A DNA stretch of 64,000 nt, taken from the NCBI RefSeq assembly GCF_028201475.1, contig NZ_CP116383.1:3100001-3164000 (forward strand), written 5' to 3'. Both the position numbers and the translations under genes were made by a program. The notes beneath the pieces were generated by a model. It saw only the letters and a program-made list of their open reading frames with translations. It did no database searches and had not been told where the DNA came from. The DNA comes from Vibrio sp. SCSIO 43137. Lineage in GTDB: Bacteria; Pseudomonadota; Gammaproteobacteria; Enterobacterales; Vibrionaceae. Below, one piece after another: positions 1 through 9,041 of the stretch (positions within the stretch are counted from its first letter, which is position 1; each line of letters opens with the position of its first letter).

Positions 1-20
1 AGCTTATCCTGTAAACAGTG

Positions 21-45
21 TGCACGGCTCCGGCCGTGCATTTTT
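21..45 (+). terminator. Rho-independent terminator of an upstream gene outside the window
   Basis: An 8-bp perfect stem (TGCACGGC/GCCGTGCA) with a TCCG loop is followed directly by five T. It must end a plus-strand transcript entering from the left, because the next gene starts only at 199. Confidence 0.85.
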
Positions 46-121
46 CCCCTCTTCAACGCAAAACTGCTAACTTAAATCTAAGCTTGCCTTCAGCTTCTCT
101 CTCGACCCGATAAATCAAGAA

Positions 122-174
122 TTTACTTTATTAATTACATTGGTCATAATGTCTGTTTTCGATATAAAGAAAAC
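122..174 (+). promoter_or_regulatory. Promoter and operator-like inverted repeat of the SufR-like regulator
   Basis: A -35-like TTTACT (122-127) and a -10-like CATAAT (145-150) are 17 bp apart. Just downstream is the inverted repeat GTTTTC-N8-GAAAAC (155-174), placed where the transcript would start. Such a position suits autorepression by the winged-helix protein encoded at 199. The repeat is directly visible; the operator role is inferred. Confidence 0.5.
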
Positions 175-198
175 GAATAAAACTCTCAGGGTAACCAA

Positions 199-816
199 GT
201 GAAAACGGCTGACATCATTCTGGAAAAACTTAAACGTGAAGGGGCTATTACAGCGAAAAAGCTGTCTGAAGATCTCAGCATGACCAGTATGGGCGCCCGT
301 CAACACCTTCAGGCACTTCAGGATTCCGGGCTGGTTGAGTTTTTTGATGTAAAGGTCAAGGTGGGCCGCCCCACCAGAAACTGGAAACTGACCACCGAGG
401 GGCACCAACAGTTTTCAGATCGCCACAGTGATCTCTCTGTTCAGGTTATTGAAGCTGTACACGCCATTTACGGAGAAGAAGGCGTTCAGCAGGTAACCCT
501 TGAGCGGGAAAAAGCGACACTACAACGCTACAAAAAGGCTCTTGCGACAAGCCGCACTTTTGAATCCAAACTTTCCAAACTGGCTCAGCTCAGGGAGCAA
601 GACGGATATATGGCGGAAACCGGTCAGACAGAACAAGGCTACCTGCTGATTGAAAACCATTGCCCTATCTGCAAAGCCGCAAACAGTTGTCCGGCTCTCT
701 GCCAGTCAGAACTCAATGTTTTCAGAGCCTTATTTGAAGAGAACATTGAAATCACCCGCACAGAACATATCGTCAACGACGAACGCCGTTGCGTCTACCT
801 TTTCCGTCAAATCTGA
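199..816 (+). CDS. SufR-like winged-helix metalloregulator with a C-terminal cysteine cluster
   Basis: This 205-residue protein has an N-terminal winged helix-turn-helix of the ArsR/DeoR type (about residues 5-60: LKREGAITAKKLSEDL, then the recognition segment around GARQHLQAL and the wing GRPTRNWKL). Its C-terminal half carries cysteines at 155, 158, 164, 168 and 198 (HCPIC-x5-CPALC...RRC). That is the general plan of SufR-type repressors, which bind an Fe-S cluster and control Fe-S assembly genes. The start codon is GTG behind an AGGGTAA ribosome site. An inverted repeat at 155-174 overlaps its own promoter. The direct target genes are not visible here. The family assignment is good; the cluster type and physiological signal are inferred. 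Confidence 0.72.
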   Translation: MKTADIILEKLKREGAITAKKLSEDLSMTSMGARQHLQALQDSGLVEFFDVKVKVGRPTRNWKLTTEGHQQFSDRHSDLSVQVIEAVHAIYGEEGVQQVTLEREKATLQRYKKALATSRTFESKLSKLAQLREQDGYMAETGQTEQGYLLIENHCPICKAANSCPALCQSELNVFRALFEENIEITRTEHIVNDERRCVYLFRQI

Positions 817-944
817 CTATCTGCCGTCAATTTTAAAAAGGCCGGAAAGGTATCAAATAGCCAACCTTGAGCAAAAACTAAGGCAATTCCTCATTATTGA
901 CTAAACTAATAGTAGTTTCCCCGGTTACAAATGAGGAAAAATCC

Positions 945-1280
945 ATGGAAAACGAGGCCATTTATGACCCTGAACTTCCCTCTTTTGATGAGTTGGTTGA
1001 ACTGGCAGAAAGCAATCCTGCTGCATTCGACGAATTTAAACAGGAGATGTGTGAAAAGGTAATCACTTTCGCATCCGTTGAAATGCAGCCGAGGCTGAGA
1101 GCCCAGCAGAGCCACATAGACAGAGTGATTAAAAGATGCAAAAACCCCTATCAGACAAATGTTGTTCTGGCTCAGGAGCTCAGTGCTCAGGTCTGGAAAT
1201 TTAAAGATGTTCTGGAGGGTGACATTGAAGCGGAAAACAGTGCAGAGATTATCCCTTTCTCCCCCAGAACCAATCATTAG
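945..1280 (+). CDS. DUF3135 family protein
   Basis: A small acidic protein of 111 residues, mostly helical in appearance, with no signal peptide or membrane segment. Its FDELVELAESNPAAFDEFKQ segment is typical of the DUF3135 family of Vibrio and related bacteria. I chose the ATG at 945 because GAGGAAAA precedes it at proper spacing; an upstream in-frame start at 897 lacks a convincing ribosome site. It follows the SufR-like gene by about 130 bp in the same direction and may share its transcript. A short hairpin (1278-1297) follows its stop. The function is unknown. Confidence 0.7.
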   Translation: MENEAIYDPELPSFDELVELAESNPAAFDEFKQEMCEKVITFASVEMQPRLRAQQSHIDRVIKRCKNPYQTNVVLAQELSAQVWKFKDVLEGDIEAENSAEIIPFSPRTNH

Positions 1281-1309
1281 CCAGTCAGGGCTGGCTATAT
1301 AAAACACGC

Positions 1310-1657
1310 TTAGTTAATTACCTTACGAAAGCTGTCGCGATCCATATCCCGCACGTTCACCGTCAGGCTCTTTACTTCAGAAGCCTGCTGCTGTAACACC
1401 GCCATAAGCGCATCACTCAACTGCTGCTTCTGTTCTGTACTTCTTCCTTCCAGCAGCTCAAAGGTGATATGAATAAAGTCCTCACTATCTTCCAGCTCGC
1501 CAATGAGCCAGTGATGACAGCGCAATGCCCGCGATTTGACATCATTGACCTGAAACAGTCTACACTCCAGAGTCACCTGATGCAGATCCTCCAGCAACCC
1601 CTGAATATTCACCCTTTCATCAACTGAGTTTGTATACTCCAATACCAAGTTAGGCAT
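1310..1657 (-). CDS. 5-carboxymethyl-2-hydroxymuconate delta-isomerase family protein (CHMI/tautomerase fold)
   Basis: The 115-residue protein starts Met-Pro-Asn-Leu-Val-Leu-Glu-Tyr. Removal of Met would expose the catalytic N-terminal proline used by the tautomerase superfamily, and the length fits the homotrimeric CHMI family (HpaF-like). The domain sequence includes HITFELLEGRS, where family members carry the beta-strand and conserved Arg. In homoprotocatechuate degraders this enzyme isomerises an aromatic ring-cleavage product. No other hpa genes are nearby, so the true substrate is uncertain. It is convergent with the DUF3135 gene and divergent from tpiA. Confidence 0.78.
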   Translation of the reverse strand: MPNLVLEYTNSVDERVNIQGLLEDLHQVTLECRLFQVNDVKSRALRCHHWLIGELEDSEDFIHITFELLEGRSTEQKQQLSDALMAVLQQQASEVKSLTVNVRDMDRDSFRKVIN

Positions 1658-1822
1658 AAATCTCCTTTTTCAGACCCGCGATCTGTCTCTGCCATCGGCA
1701 GTTTTCAATTAATTCATATTTCAGCAACATTTAACATACATTAATCCATGCAGTATCAGGAAAATTAGCTATTATTTTGCATACCGGATCACTTCTGCCT
1801 GACACCAAACGTTTAACTAATC

Positions 1823-1890
1823 GCGAAAGAAGGGCAAAAGACATGATTCCCGTCATGATCTGGCAACAGAGATCTGTTATATTCTTTCGC
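1823..1890 (+). other. Predicted multi-stem structure upstream of tpiA
   Basis: Arms GCGAAAGAA (1823-1831) and TTCTTTCGC (1882-1890) are perfectly complementary. They enclose two smaller stems, CATGA/TCATG (1842-1857) and AACAG/CTGTT (1865-1878). The unit ends 42 bp before the tpiA start and could be a structured leader or paired binding sites. The remaining part of the 1658-1932 gap holds nothing else I can name. Confidence 0.4.
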
Positions 1891-1932
1891 AATCTTGTTT
1901 ATTTTTTACATTAATTATTTTGGAGATATCCT

Positions 1933-2703
1933 ATGCGTCATCCTGTAGTTATGGGTAACTGGAAACTAAACGGCAGCAAAACAATGGTTACTGAGCTGCT
2001 AAACGGACTTAACACTGCACTTGAAGGCGTAACTGGTGTTGACGTTGCTGTTGCTCCACCGGCACTTTACATCGATCTGGCAGAGCACCTAATCAAGAAA
2101 GGCGGCAGCAAAATCATTCTTGGTGCACAAAACACTGACGTAAACAACAGCGGTGCATTCACAGGTGACCTTTCTCCTGAAATGCTGAAAGATTTTGATG
2201 CTTCACACATCATCATCGGTCACTCTGAGCGTCGTGAATACCACGCTGAGTCTGATGAGTTTGTTGCTCAGAAGTTTGCTTTCCTTAAAGAGAACGGCCT
2301 GACTCCTGTACTATGTATTGGTGAATCAGAAGCACAAAACGAAGCTGGTGAAACTGTTGCAGTTTGTGCACGTCAGCTTGATGCTGTAATCAAAACTCAG
2401 GGTGTTGAAGCACTAAACGGCGCTATCATCGCTTACGAACCAATCTGGGCTATCGGTACTGGTAAAGCTGCTACTGCTGAACAAGCACAAGAAATCCACG
2501 CTGCTATCCGTGCTCACATTGCTGAGTCTAGTGAAGAAGTAGCTAAGAACGTTGTTATCCAGTACGGCGGTTCTGTTAAAGCGGGTAACGCAGCAGAGCT
2601 ATTTGCTATGCCTGATATTGACGGTGCGCTAGTTGGTGGTGCAGCTCTTGATGCAGAAGGTTTTGCAGCCATTGCTAAAGCAGCCGCTGAAGCAAAAGCT
2701 TAA
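1933..2703 (+). CDS. tpiA: Triosephosphate isomerase
   Basis: TpiA interconverts dihydroxyacetone phosphate and glyceraldehyde-3-phosphate in glycolysis and gluconeogenesis, as a cytosolic dimer. The protein has 256 residues, the usual length. It shows the N-terminal substrate Lys in GNWKLNG, the catalytic His in IIIGHSERR, the catalytic Glu with flexible loop in [11 protein letters not shown], and the phosphate-binding YGGSVK and GALVGGA segments. The ATG follows GGAGATATCC. Codon use is strongly biased (many GCT, GTT and CGT codons), as expected for a highly expressed enzyme. It is convergent with pfkA, another glycolytic gene. Confidence 0.98.
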   Translation: MRHPVVMGNWKLNGSKTMVTELLNGLNTALEGVTGVDVAVAPPALYIDLAEHLIKKGGSKIILGAQNTDVNNSGAFTGDLSPEMLKDFDASHIIIGHSERREYHAESDEFVAQKFAFLKENGLTPVLCIGESEAQNEAGETVAVCARQLDAVIKTQGVEALNGAIIAYEPIWAIGTGKAATAEQAQEIHAAIRAHIAESSEEVAKNVVIQYGGSVKAGNAAELFAMPDIDGALVGGAALDAEGFAAIAKAAAEAKA

Positions 2704-2724
2704 CTACTGATTATTCAGAATAAA

Positions 2725-2748
2725 AAGTCAGCTGCGGCTGGCTTTTTT
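2725..2748 (+). terminator. tpiA terminator
   Basis: An 8-bp stem AAGTCAGC/GCTGGCTT (one G-T pair) with a TGCG loop runs into TTTTTT, 21 bp after the tpiA stop. Confidence 0.75.
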
Positions 2749-2765
2749 GTTTTAAAGCAACAAAA

Positions 2766-2790
2766 AAAGACCACCGCTCGGGTGGTCTTT
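2766..2790. terminator. Bidirectional terminator between tpiA and pfkA
   Basis: A perfect 10-bp stem AAAGACCACC/GGTGGTCTTT with a GCTCG loop. It is flanked by an A-run on the left and T's on the right, so it can end pfkA from the right and tpiA from the left. Confidence 0.9.
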
Positions 2791-2815
2791 TCACAATTTC
2801 GCTTTGTATTAAAGC

Positions 2816-3814
<999 letters not shown>

Positions 3815-4040
3815 CTAAACGCCATTTAAGGCCAAAAACAGAAAAGTGCTGTACTTGTTATATTTTTTTCAAGTATCTCTTCTATAGTACAACACTGAAA
3901 TTTTTTTACTTATGAAAGAGTATTACAATTTTGCTAAAAAATTGAGTTGATTCATATCAGAATCGAACGGACTTTCATTCTTTTGTTCAAAAGATAGTCA
4001 ATAGTCGCTGTTTTGTCGCTGAATTCTGTAACTGCAAACA

Positions 4041-4949
4041 TTACCAACCCAGCTCTTTCTGTCCTTTTTCGCTACCATAAACCACAGAATATGGGTCCTG
4101 ATGAATAAGAACATCCGATTCGGGGAAACGTTCCATCAGATCCGCTTCCACCTGATCTGAAATCCGGTGGGCTTCAATCAGGGTTATTTCGTCATTTAGT
4201 TCCAGATGTAACTGAATAAAGCGAACCGGCCCGGACATGCGCGTTCTGAGCTGGTGTACGCCAAGTACACCATCAACGTCAATGGCTATTTTACGAATCT
4301 CATTCAGCTCCTCTTCCGGCAACTGACGATCTAGCAGGGACTGAACTGCCTGGCTAACCATTTTGAAAGCACTGAACAGAATAAACAGGCCGATACCAAT
4401 GGCAAATACAGCATCAGCCTGACCGAATCCGAAATAACTCAGTCCGAGCGCCAGAGCGATGGCTAAGTTCATATACAAGTCAGTTTGATAGTGCAGAGAG
4501 TCAGCTGCAATGGCCTGACTGCCGGTTTTTCTCACCACGTACTTCTGAAAAGTGACCAGACCCAGAGTCAGTACGAAGGCAAACAGGCTGACATAGACAC
4601 CAAGTTGTGGTGACTCCAATGCCTCAGGACGGAAGAAGCGATCAACCCCGTTCAGGATAAGAAAGCAAGCGGAGCCGGAAATAAACATGGATTGCGCAAG
4701 GGCAGCAAGGGATTCGGCCTTACCATGACCAAAGGTGTGTTCTTTATCTGCCGGTTGCAGGGCATAACGGATAACCACCAGATTGATGCCGGATGCAGCA
4801 ATATCGAGAACAGAATCGATAAGAGATGCCAGCAGGCTGACAGAACCAGTGACCCACCAGACAATGATCTTAACAATCAAAAGCAGTGTTGCGATTATCG
4901 TAGCGGCCCAGGCCGCCATAGTAACCAGTCGGTTATAATCCTTTTTCAT
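4041..4949 (-). CDS. fieF: Cation-efflux pump FieF (YiiP), zinc/iron exporter
   Basis: FieF is an inner-membrane cation diffusion facilitator that exports Zn(II), Fe(II) or Cd(II) in exchange for protons. The 302-residue protein has six predicted membrane segments and a cytoplasmic C-terminal domain. The transport-site residues are in place: Asp45 and Asp49 in LIDSVLD, and the His-x3-Asp pair in SLHYQTD. The HGKAESLAAL loop and the C-terminal metal-binding HLELNDE...HRISDQVE region are also present. It sits between cpxP and pfkA, as in E. coli. It may share transcription with cpxP, but a terminator lies after cpxP. Confidence 0.96.
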   Translation of the reverse strand: MKKDYNRLVTMAAWAATIIATLLLIVKIIVWWVTGSVSLLASLIDSVLDIAASGINLVVIRYALQPADKEHTFGHGKAESLAALAQSMFISGSACFLILNGVDRFFRPEALESPQLGVYVSLFAFVLTLGLVTFQKYVVRKTGSQAIAADSLHYQTDLYMNLAIALALGLSYFGFGQADAVFAIGIGLFILFSAFKMVSQAVQSLLDRQLPEEELNEIRKIAIDVDGVLGVHQLRTRMSGPVRFIQLHLELNDEITLIEAHRISDQVEADLMERFPESDVLIHQDPYSVVYGSEKGQKELGW

Positions 4950-5034
4950 ACTCAGTCAGATCAAACGCATTTGGCCTTGATTATAGCCAGCATAATCCTA
5001 CTTGAATATAACTCTCTGGCATTTTCAACAGGAT

Positions 5035-5062
5035 AAAAAAGAAGCAGCCTTAAGGCTGCTTC
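5035..5062 (-). terminator. cpxP terminator
   Basis: A perfect 9-bp stem GAAGCAGCC/GGCTGCTTC with a TTAA loop. Reading on the minus strand, it is followed by six T (AAAAAA at 5035-5040), about 27 bp after the cpxP stop. Confidence 0.88.
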
Positions 5063-5088
5063 ATTCAGAAAAGGGAAGTCGGTGCGGA

Positions 5089-5628
5089 TTAGTTAGAGTT
5101 TGCTCCACTAAACTTATCCATTTTACGCTGCATTCTTTCTGAACATTCACCCATTCTCTCTTGCTGAAGCGTTTTCAGTTTTGCTTTCTGCTCATCGGTC
5201 AGAATGCTCAGCATTTCGTGACGAGCCTGAAGCATCTGAACTTTACGCTCGGTCTGCTTCTCTACCATAGTTTTAGCAAGCAGCTCTGCTTTTTGCTGAT
5301 CAAAATCTGCTGCCAGAACCAGATCCTGAACCTGAGTCTGATAGGCCTGCATTTCTGCCTGCCAGTCTGCTGCATTTTCAGAAAACTTTGAGCGCATCTG
5401 GTCACGCTTAGCGTCTTTCAGATCGCGGAACTGATCTTTCTGCTCATCGGTCAAGTCAAGGTCACGAAACATTCCGCGATCCATTCCGCCACACTTGCCG
5501 CCAAAGTCGCCTCTGTCCATACCGTGACCGCCATGGCCACCTTTACCACCAAATGCATAAGCACTTGCAGTAGCAAACATCATAGGAAGAACAGCAGCGG
5601 CGATGACTAGTTTTTTAGTTTTGTTCAT
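5089..5628 (-). CDS. cpxP: Periplasmic Cpx regulator CpxP (LTxxQ family)
   Basis: CpxP is a periplasmic adaptor that restrains the CpxA kinase and delivers misfolded proteins to proteolysis. The 179-residue precursor begins with a clear signal peptide (KKLVIAAAVLPMMFATASAYA). A Gly/His-rich stretch follows, then a long helical region with two LTDEQK motifs, the hallmark LTxxQ repeats, near residues 79 and 142. The Gly/His/Cys-rich segment (GGKGGHGGHG, KCGG) could bind metal, which is suggestive beside fieF. The gene is divergent from cpxRA across a region with two CpxR boxes, as expected for the most strongly Cpx-induced gene. Confidence 0.93.
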   Translation of the reverse strand: MNKTKKLVIAAAVLPMMFATASAYAFGGKGGHGGHGMDRGDFGGKCGGMDRGMFRDLDLTDEQKDQFRDLKDAKRDQMRSKFSENAADWQAEMQAYQTQVQDLVLAADFDQQKAELLAKTMVEKQTERKVQMLQARHEMLSILTDEQKAKLKTLQQERMGECSERMQRKMDKFSGANSN

Positions 5629-5701
5629 AATCTTATTCCTTACTTAACTTTCGTTTATCTGCTGTCTTCACAGCGGTTGAGTATAGAATAATCCGGCCAA
5701 A

Positions 5702-5737
5702 GTAAAGCAACGTATAGGCAACGTAAAGAATCGTAAA
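5702..5737 (+). promoter_or_regulatory. Two CpxR-binding boxes in the cpxP-cpxR divergent promoter
   Basis: A perfect match to the CpxR consensus, GTAAA-N5-GTAAA, lies at 5723-5737. A near match, GTAAA-N5-GTATA, lies at 5702-5716. They are about 21 bp apart, on the same helical face, and sit between the divergent starts of cpxP (5628) and cpxR (5814). The boxes are seen directly; the regulation is known for this family. Confidence 0.85.
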
Positions 5738-5813
5738 TAGAGAAGCAGTGGTTATTTTTCTTTGTAAGATCAACAATAGAAACAATAGATAGCCGAACGC
5801 AGAGGTAACAGAG

Positions 5814-6500
5814 ATGGCCAACATACTATTAGTCGATGACGACACTGAACTGACATCGCTATTAAAAGAAGTTCTGACCTATGAGGGATTCAATGTTACC
5901 GAGGCAAACGACGGAGAAGCCGGGCTGGCTGCTGTTAACGAAACAACGGATCTGATTCTGCTCGACGTTATGATGCCAAAGATGAATGGTATGGATATGT
6001 TAAAAAAACTCCGCGAGCACTGGGAAGTTCCGGTATTAATGCTTACCGCCAAAGGTGAGGAGATAGACAGGGTCATCGGGCTGGAACTAGGGGCTGATGA
6101 CTACCTTCCGAAACCCTTCAGTGACAGAGAGCTACTTGCCCGTATTAAGGCCATATTGCGCCGCACCCACTCTTCATCACCGGCAAAGGCCGGCGATTGT
6201 ATCCAGTATCAGGGCATCAAGGTCTATCCCGGCAAACAGGAAGCCTTTTGCAACTCAGAACCTCTGGATCTGACCACGACTGAGTTTGCCCTGTTAAGTT
6301 ACTTTGTTCAGCATCCGGGAGAAGGCATCACCAAGGAGTCACTAAGTCTGGATGTACTGGGAAAACGTCTGGCGCCTTTTGACAGAGCCATAGATATGCA
6401 TGTTTCTAATCTGCGCAAAAAACTGCCTGAACGCAGCGACGGTAAGCCACGTATAAAAACCCTCAGAGGCAGAGGTTATCTTCTGGTTGAGGAGGGCTGA
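5814..6500 (+). CDS. cpxR: Envelope-stress response regulator CpxR
   Basis: CpxR is an OmpR-family response regulator that, when phosphorylated by CpxA, activates envelope protein-folding and degradation genes. Its 228 residues comprise a receiver domain (about 1-115) and a winged-helix DNA-binding domain (about 130-226). The receiver shows the acidic pocket VDDD, phospho-acceptor Asp51 in LLDVMMP, the switch Thr in MLTAKG and Lys in PKPFSDREL. The ATG at 5814 follows an AGAG ribosome site. The stop codon TGA overlaps the cpxA ATG at 6500, so the two are translationally coupled. Autoregulation is indicated by the CpxR boxes upstream. Confidence 0.97.
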   Translation: MANILLVDDDTELTSLLKEVLTYEGFNVTEANDGEAGLAAVNETTDLILLDVMMPKMNGMDMLKKLREHWEVPVLMLTAKGEEIDRVIGLELGADDYLPKPFSDRELLARIKAILRRTHSSSPAKAGDCIQYQGIKVYPGKQEAFCNSEPLDLTTTEFALLSYFVQHPGEGITKESLSLDVLGKRLAPFDRAIDMHVSNLRKKLPERSDGKPRIKTLRGRGYLLVEEG

Positions 6501-7885
6501 TGCGGATTCCCAAAATTTCCAACCTGTATGGCAGGATTTTCGCCATATTCTGGTTCACAATGTTTCTGGTTCTTATCGGTGTTTTGATTGCCCAGCAATA
6601 TGACCCGAGACAGACTCATATGGCACCTAAAGCCAATATTAATAAACTTGAACGTATTGCCGAATATATTACAGACGAGTACGGCGATGCTTTTTCATTG
6701 GTCGGTTCGTTAAGGGAGCTGGAACGCCACAGTCAGCATAGAAAAAGAGACCGGGATGACAGAAAGCCCACAATCTACCTGACGGATACCAACGGTGCCT
6801 TAATCAGTCAACACCCGCCTATGCAGCGTAAAGCGATTCAGAACTTTATTACCGGCCTGGACAGTTTTGAACGTCCTCAACAAAGGCTGTATGGCAGCTT
6901 TATGGTGGTAGGGCCGGTTCCGGTTGTCATTGCCCGTACACCTATGTACCTCTATCTGGGAGAGCGCTGGGACAGAACGCCGCCATTCCTTTTACAACTG
7001 TTTGATAAGCCGTTTCAGCTACTTATTGTTGTTATGCTGATCAGTACGCCCCTGCTGATGTGGCTGGCCTATGCCCTGAGTAAACCAGCCAGAAGGTTAC
7101 AACAAGCCGCCCTTCGTGTTGCCAACGGCGAGTTTGTTGCAGACCCTGATCTTGAAAAAGGCAGCTCTGAATTCAGGGAAGCCGGTGCTGCGTTTAACCA
7201 GATGGTTGAAGCCATTAATCAGATGATGTCCGGCCACCAAAGGCTGCTGTCTGATATTTCCCATGAGCTCCGCTCCCCGTTAACCCGCCTTCGTATGGCG
7301 AACGCCCTTGCAACCAGAAAACAGGGAGAGAGTGACGAGCTAAAACGTATAGATACAGAAGCAGAACGGCTGGAAAAAATGATCGGTGAGCTGCTGGAAC
7401 TCTCGCGTATGCAGATGAACAGCCACCAGCAGCGGGAACAGCATAGCGCTGAGACACTATGGTCAGATTTAGTGGACGATGCACAGTTTGAAGCAGAGCA
7501 GGTAAGTAAATCACTCACCTACAGCAAGATACCGCAGTGTACCGTCACAGGTAACCCAAGCCTGCTGATGAGTGCTGTTGAGAATATTGTCCGTAACGCT
7601 ATTCACTACTCAGAAAGCGAAATCAGTGTCAGCTTTACACTCAATAATCAGAAACTGAGTATTACGGTTTCAGACGATGGTAACGGTGTTCCGGAATCAG
7701 AGCTGAAAGATATCTTCCGTCCCTTCTACCGCGTTTCCACAGCAAGAGACAGAAACTCCGGCGGAGCTGGCCTCGGACTGGCGATTACTGAGAGTGCCGT
7801 AAGGCAGCACAACGGAACCATTGTTGCTGAAAAGAGTGATAAAGGAGGCCTGAAGGTCACCATAACCCTACCGGTACAAGCTTAA
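6500..7885 (+). CDS. cpxA: Envelope-stress sensor histidine kinase CpxA
   Basis: CpxA senses misfolded periplasmic protein and phosphorylates or dephosphorylates CpxR. The 461-residue protein has a first membrane helix (about 12-32), a periplasmic sensor region (to about 165), a second membrane helix and HAMP linker (LAYALSKPARRLQQAA). The kinase core has the H-box SDISHELRSPLTRLRMA, the N-box NIVRNAIHYS, DDGNGVPE, and AGLGLAIT. The phosphatase position after HE is Ser rather than Thr (HELRS). It is the second gene of the cpxRA operon, overlapping cpxR by 1 bp. Confidence 0.96.
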   Translation: MRIPKISNLYGRIFAIFWFTMFLVLIGVLIAQQYDPRQTHMAPKANINKLERIAEYITDEYGDAFSLVGSLRELERHSQHRKRDRDDRKPTIYLTDTNGALISQHPPMQRKAIQNFITGLDSFERPQQRLYGSFMVVGPVPVVIARTPMYLYLGERWDRTPPFLLQLFDKPFQLLIVVMLISTPLLMWLAYALSKPARRLQQAALRVANGEFVADPDLEKGSSEFREAGAAFNQMVEAINQMMSGHQRLLSDISHELRSPLTRLRMANALATRKQGESDELKRIDTEAERLEKMIGELLELSRMQMNSHQQREQHSAETLWSDLVDDAQFEAEQVSKSLTYSKIPQCTVTGNPSLLMSAVENIVRNAIHYSESEISVSFTLNNQKLSITVSDDGNGVPESELKDIFRPFYRVSTARDRNSGGAGLGLAITESAVRQHNGTIVAEKSDKGGLKVTITLPVQA

Positions 7886-7892
7886 AAAACAG

Positions 7893-7921
7893 GTCGTGAT
7901 ACTGGTTTGTATCACGACTTT
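7893..7921 (+). terminator. Hairpin after cpxA, probable terminator
   Basis: A perfect 10-bp stem GTCGTGATAC/GTATCACGAC with a TGGTTT loop begins 8 bp after the cpxA stop. Only TTT-GG-TT follows, so termination may be partial. It lies 45 bp before trmL. Confidence 0.6.
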
Positions 7922-7963
7922 GGTTATACTCTCGCCCATCACTTTCACAATCACAACAGAACT

Positions 7964-8443
7964 ATGCTGGATATCGCTCTATACGAACCTGAGATCGCAC
8001 CAAATACAGGTAATATTATTCGTCTCTGCGCAAACTGCGGCGCTAATCTTCACCTTATTGAACCGCTGGGATTTGATCTTGATGAGAAAAAGGTTCGCAG
8101 AGCCGGACTGGACTATCATGATCTGGCAAGGGTAAAGCGGCATAAAAATCTGGATGCTTTTGTTCAATATCTGGAAAAGGAAAGAGAAGGAAGCTATCGC
8201 CTGTTTGCCTGTACCACCAAAACAACAGGCCATCATGTTGATGCAAAATTCCGTCAGGGTGACGTTTTGCTGTTTGGTCCGGAAACCCGTGGACTACCGG
8301 CTGAGCTGATTGAAAGCCTGCCGATGGAGCAACGCATCCGCATTCCTATGATGCCGGACAGCCGTAGCCTGAACTTGTCCAACGCTGTTGCTATTATCGC
8401 TTTTGAAGCCTGGCGTCAGTTTGATTTTAACGGTGCTATCTAA
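7964..8443 (+). CDS. trmL: tRNA (cytidine/uridine-2'-O)-methyltransferase TrmL
   Basis: TrmL (YibK) is a SPOUT-class enzyme that methylates the 2'-O of the wobble nucleotide 34 of tRNA-Leu isoacceptors, using S-adenosylmethionine. The 159-residue product shows the N-terminal [19 protein letters not shown] and the SAM-binding knot segments [11 protein letters not shown] and [18 protein letters not shown], all diagnostic. I chose the ATG at 7964 since it aligns with family starts ([17 protein letters not shown]); an upstream GTG-type extension encodes no conserved sequence. The ribosome site is weak. It is convergent with fxsA over a shared terminator. Confidence 0.94.
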   Translation: MLDIALYEPEIAPNTGNIIRLCANCGANLHLIEPLGFDLDEKKVRRAGLDYHDLARVKRHKNLDAFVQYLEKEREGSYRLFACTTKTTGHHVDAKFRQGDVLLFGPETRGLPAELIESLPMEQRIRIPMMPDSRSLNLSNAVAIIAFEAWRQFDFNGAI

Positions 8444-8477
8444 ACCACACTTGAGAATAATACCGGTTAAGAAAAAC

Positions 8478-8506
8478 GAAAGGGAGCTACTTCATAGCTC
8501 CCTTTC
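8478..8506. terminator. Bidirectional terminator between trmL and fxsA
   Basis: A perfect 12-bp stem GAAAGGGAGCTA/TAGCTCCCTTTC with a CTTCA loop between converging genes. The flanks are only moderately T-rich (TTCTTC to the right, AAAAAC to the left). Confidence 0.8.
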
Positions 8507-8522
8507 TTCTATTCAGGTTAAC

Positions 8523-9041
8523 CTAGTTTAAGCGGTTATTATCATCGTTTGGTTTATTCTCATCCTTACGCTCAAACTCACCTTCAAAAGTATTATTCTC
8601 ATCGCCACGCTGCTGGAAAGGATCTTGTCCAAACGGCGACTGACCAAAGCCACCATGAGCATGAAAGCCTCCGGCAGACATAGAGTTAACCTTTACTCTT
8701 TTCATCAGCTCTTTTGCAATCCGGGCTCTCGGGGCAGGAAGTAACACCAACATGCCTAAAGCATCGGTCATAAACCCGGGTGTTAACAGAAGCACACCAG
8801 CCACAGCCAGCATTACCCCTTCCAGAATCTGCTGGGCAGGAATTTCCCCCTGCTGAAGGCGACCTTGTACAGACATCAGTGTCTGTAAACCCTGACTTCT
8901 TACCAGTGAAGCACCAACAAAAGCGGTCACCAGCACCAGAGCAATAGTAGGCCAGAGGCCAAGAAAACCTCCAACCTGAATAAACAGACCTATCTCGATA
9001 ATAGGAACACAAATAAACAGCAACAGTAGTATCGGAAACAC
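8523..9041 (-). CDS. fxsA: Membrane protein FxsA
   Basis: FxsA is a small cytoplasmic-membrane protein, known in E. coli for suppressing F exclusion of phage T7; its normal job is unclear. The product has 172 residues from the GTG at 9041. It contains hydrophobic segments (FPILLLLFICVPIIEIGLFI; TIALVLVTAFVGASLV; LEGVMLAVAGVLLLTPGFMTD), the conserved RSQGLQTL loop and LLPAPRARIAKEL. A hydrophilic Gly/Asp/Asn-rich tail ends with FEGEFERKDE, also a family feature. A longer reading from a TTG at 9098 adds 19 poorly conserved residues, so the GTG start is preferred but not certain. Confidence 0.88.
   Translation of the reverse strand: MFPILLLLFICVPIIEIGLFIQVGGFLGLWPTIALVLVTAFVGASLVRSQGLQTLMSVQGRLQQGEIPAQQILEGVMLAVAGVLLLTPGFMTDALGMLVLLPAPRARIAKELMKRVKVNSMSAGGFHAHGGFGQSPFGQDPFQQRGDENNTFEGEFERKDENKPNDDNNRLN

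Noticed and set aside
5633..5845. A 70-codon minus-strand frame with hydrophobic stretches between cpxP and cpxR
   Set aside because: It covers the divergent promoter with its CpxR boxes and runs into the cpxR start on the opposite strand; the hydrophobicity comes from AT-rich intergenic DNA. No ribosome site or family resemblance.
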